Assembly (NCBI GenBank): GCA_027011235.1
Contig: JALVAI010000488.1
Coordinates: forward strand, 1-5,003
Direction of reading: 5' to 3'
From: Desulfobulbaceae bacterium
GTDB lineage: Bacteria; Desulfobacterota; Desulfobulbia; Desulfobulbales; Desulfobulbaceae
Length of the DNA: 5,003 bases
Shown: positions 4,569-5,003 of the stretch, in pieces
Layout: each line of letters starts with the position of its first letter
Position numbering within the stretch: position 1 is the stretch's first letter
Program-made: the position numbers and the translations under genes
Notes under the pieces: generated by a model
The model's input: only the letters and a program-made list of their open reading frames with translations
Database searches by the model: none
What the model was told of the DNA's origin: nothing

Positions 4569-5003
4569 TTCGCGCCTCCATTGCGGGCAATAATGCCCCG
4601 GATTTCTCCATTCTCATCCACAAGCGGTGTCACCTCGCTGTATGAGTATTTCTTTTGCATGCGTTTTATCATTGCCTCACCCTGCCCCAGACCGACTTCA
4701 AATGCAAGCCAGCCAGACTCTTTCAGGTAACCTGGCGCCTCTTTTATGAGACGATGAAGAATTTTAATCCCGAAGGCACCGCCGTCAAAGGCGAGAGATG
4801 GCTCATGGTCATGAATCTCATGCTCCATTTCACCGACTCTGGCCGTTGAAATATAGGGAGGATTGCAGGTGATGAGATCCATCTTTCCCATAACATCCTG
4901 GTCATCAAAGGCAGCAAACAGATCGCCGGTAAAAACCTTGCACCGGCTTTCAATACCGTGAAATACAAAGTTTCTTTCGGCAAGGGCAACAGCATCTTCG
5001 GAG
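4565..5003 (-). CDS. prmC: Peptide chain release factor N5-glutamine methyltransferase, C-terminal part (5' end off the right edge)
   Basis: The frame is open from the right edge (base 5002) to the TGA at 4567-4565, giving 145 residues, about half of the usual 280. The missing part would hold the N-terminal helical domain and the glycine-rich SAM loop. What is seen begins at SEDAVALAERN, the segment following the SAM-ribose strand, then FTGDLF, then DLITCNPPYIS with the NPPY motif that holds the substrate glutamine. HEPSLAFDGGAFGI and EVGLGQGEAM follow, both typical of the family's C-terminal end. PrmC methylates the glutamine of the GGQ motif in release factors RF1 and RF2 in the cytosol, raising termination efficiency. 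An internal ATG at 4891 is not the start, because clear family sequence continues upstream of it. It overlaps the PP-loop gene by 4 bp. PrmB, a relative acting on ribosomal protein L3, is a less likely alternative. Confidence 0.92.
   Translation of the reverse strand, partial: SEDAVALAERNFVFHGIESRCKVFTGDLFAAFDDQDVMGKMDLITCNPPYISTARVGEMEHEIHDHEPSLAFDGGAFGIKILHRLIKEAPGYLKESGWLAFEVGLGQGEAMIKRMQKKYSYSEVTPLVDENGEIRGIIARNGGAK
4575..4579 (-). promoter_or_regulatory. Shine-Dalgarno site of the PP-loop gene inside prmC
   Basis: GGAGG on the minus strand lies 6 nt before the GTG at 4568, within the last codons of prmC. It confirms the non-ATG start and, with the GTGA stop-start overlap, points to coupled translation of the two genes. 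Confidence 0.75.

Noticed and set aside
4744..4995. Minus-strand 83-codon frame within prmC
   Set aside because: It is a shifted-frame shadow of prmC. The true frame carries the NPPY motif and continues to the window edge.

Overview
The window looks like a stretch of a Gram-negative bacterial chromosome. The inference rests on a UDP-glucose dehydrogenase, a membrane O-acyltransferase and, above all, intergenic palindromic repeats beginning CGTCATTCCC. That repeat style is familiar from Desulfobacterota (former deltaproteobacteria), Neisseria and some other proteobacteria. A desulfobacterial origin is my best guess but is not proven by the sequence. Every gene I can support lies on the minus strand, so the window is best read from right to left.

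From the right edge (5003 to 3549): the C-terminal part of prmC, the release-factor glutamine methyltransferase, overlaps by 4 bp (GTGA) a PP-loop ATP-pyrophosphatase gene. The PP-loop protein has an N-terminal zinc-ribbon-like cysteine set. Its other cysteines (CxxC plus one distal Cys) recall the cluster-binding cysteines of TtcA/TtuA tRNA thiolases. Its N-terminus also resembles N-acetyl-sugar amidotransferases (WbpG/PseA type), so its substrate is open.

Middle (3523 to 2181): a two-gene cassette of a small DUF6922-like protein and an AbiEii/AbiGii-family nucleotidyltransferase, probably a toxin-antitoxin or phage-defence pair. It is bracketed on both sides by copies of the palindromic repeat. 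The second gene most likely starts at a TTG codon that overlaps the end of the first by 11 bp.

Left part (2180 to 1): a 235-bp noncoding leader with a 12-bp direct repeat, then the complete ugd gene, then another copy of the repeat. Last comes the N-terminal 97 codons of an acyltransferase-3 family membrane protein that runs off the left edge. Ugd supplies UDP-glucuronate and the acyltransferase probably decorates a glycan, so this end looks like part of a surface-polysaccharide region.

The repeat copies (about 438-616, 2181-2363 and 3396-3523) sit in the same orientation in three successive intergenic gaps. They separate the acyltransferase, ugd, the AbiEii pair and the prmC/PP-loop pair into blocks, and their internal modules are shuffled between copies. 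I found no tRNA, rRNA, CRISPR array or insertion sequence, and no clear evidence of a wholly new multi-gene system. The most interesting items are the non-classical AbiEii pair, the PP-loop protein coupled to prmC, and the mosaic repeats.
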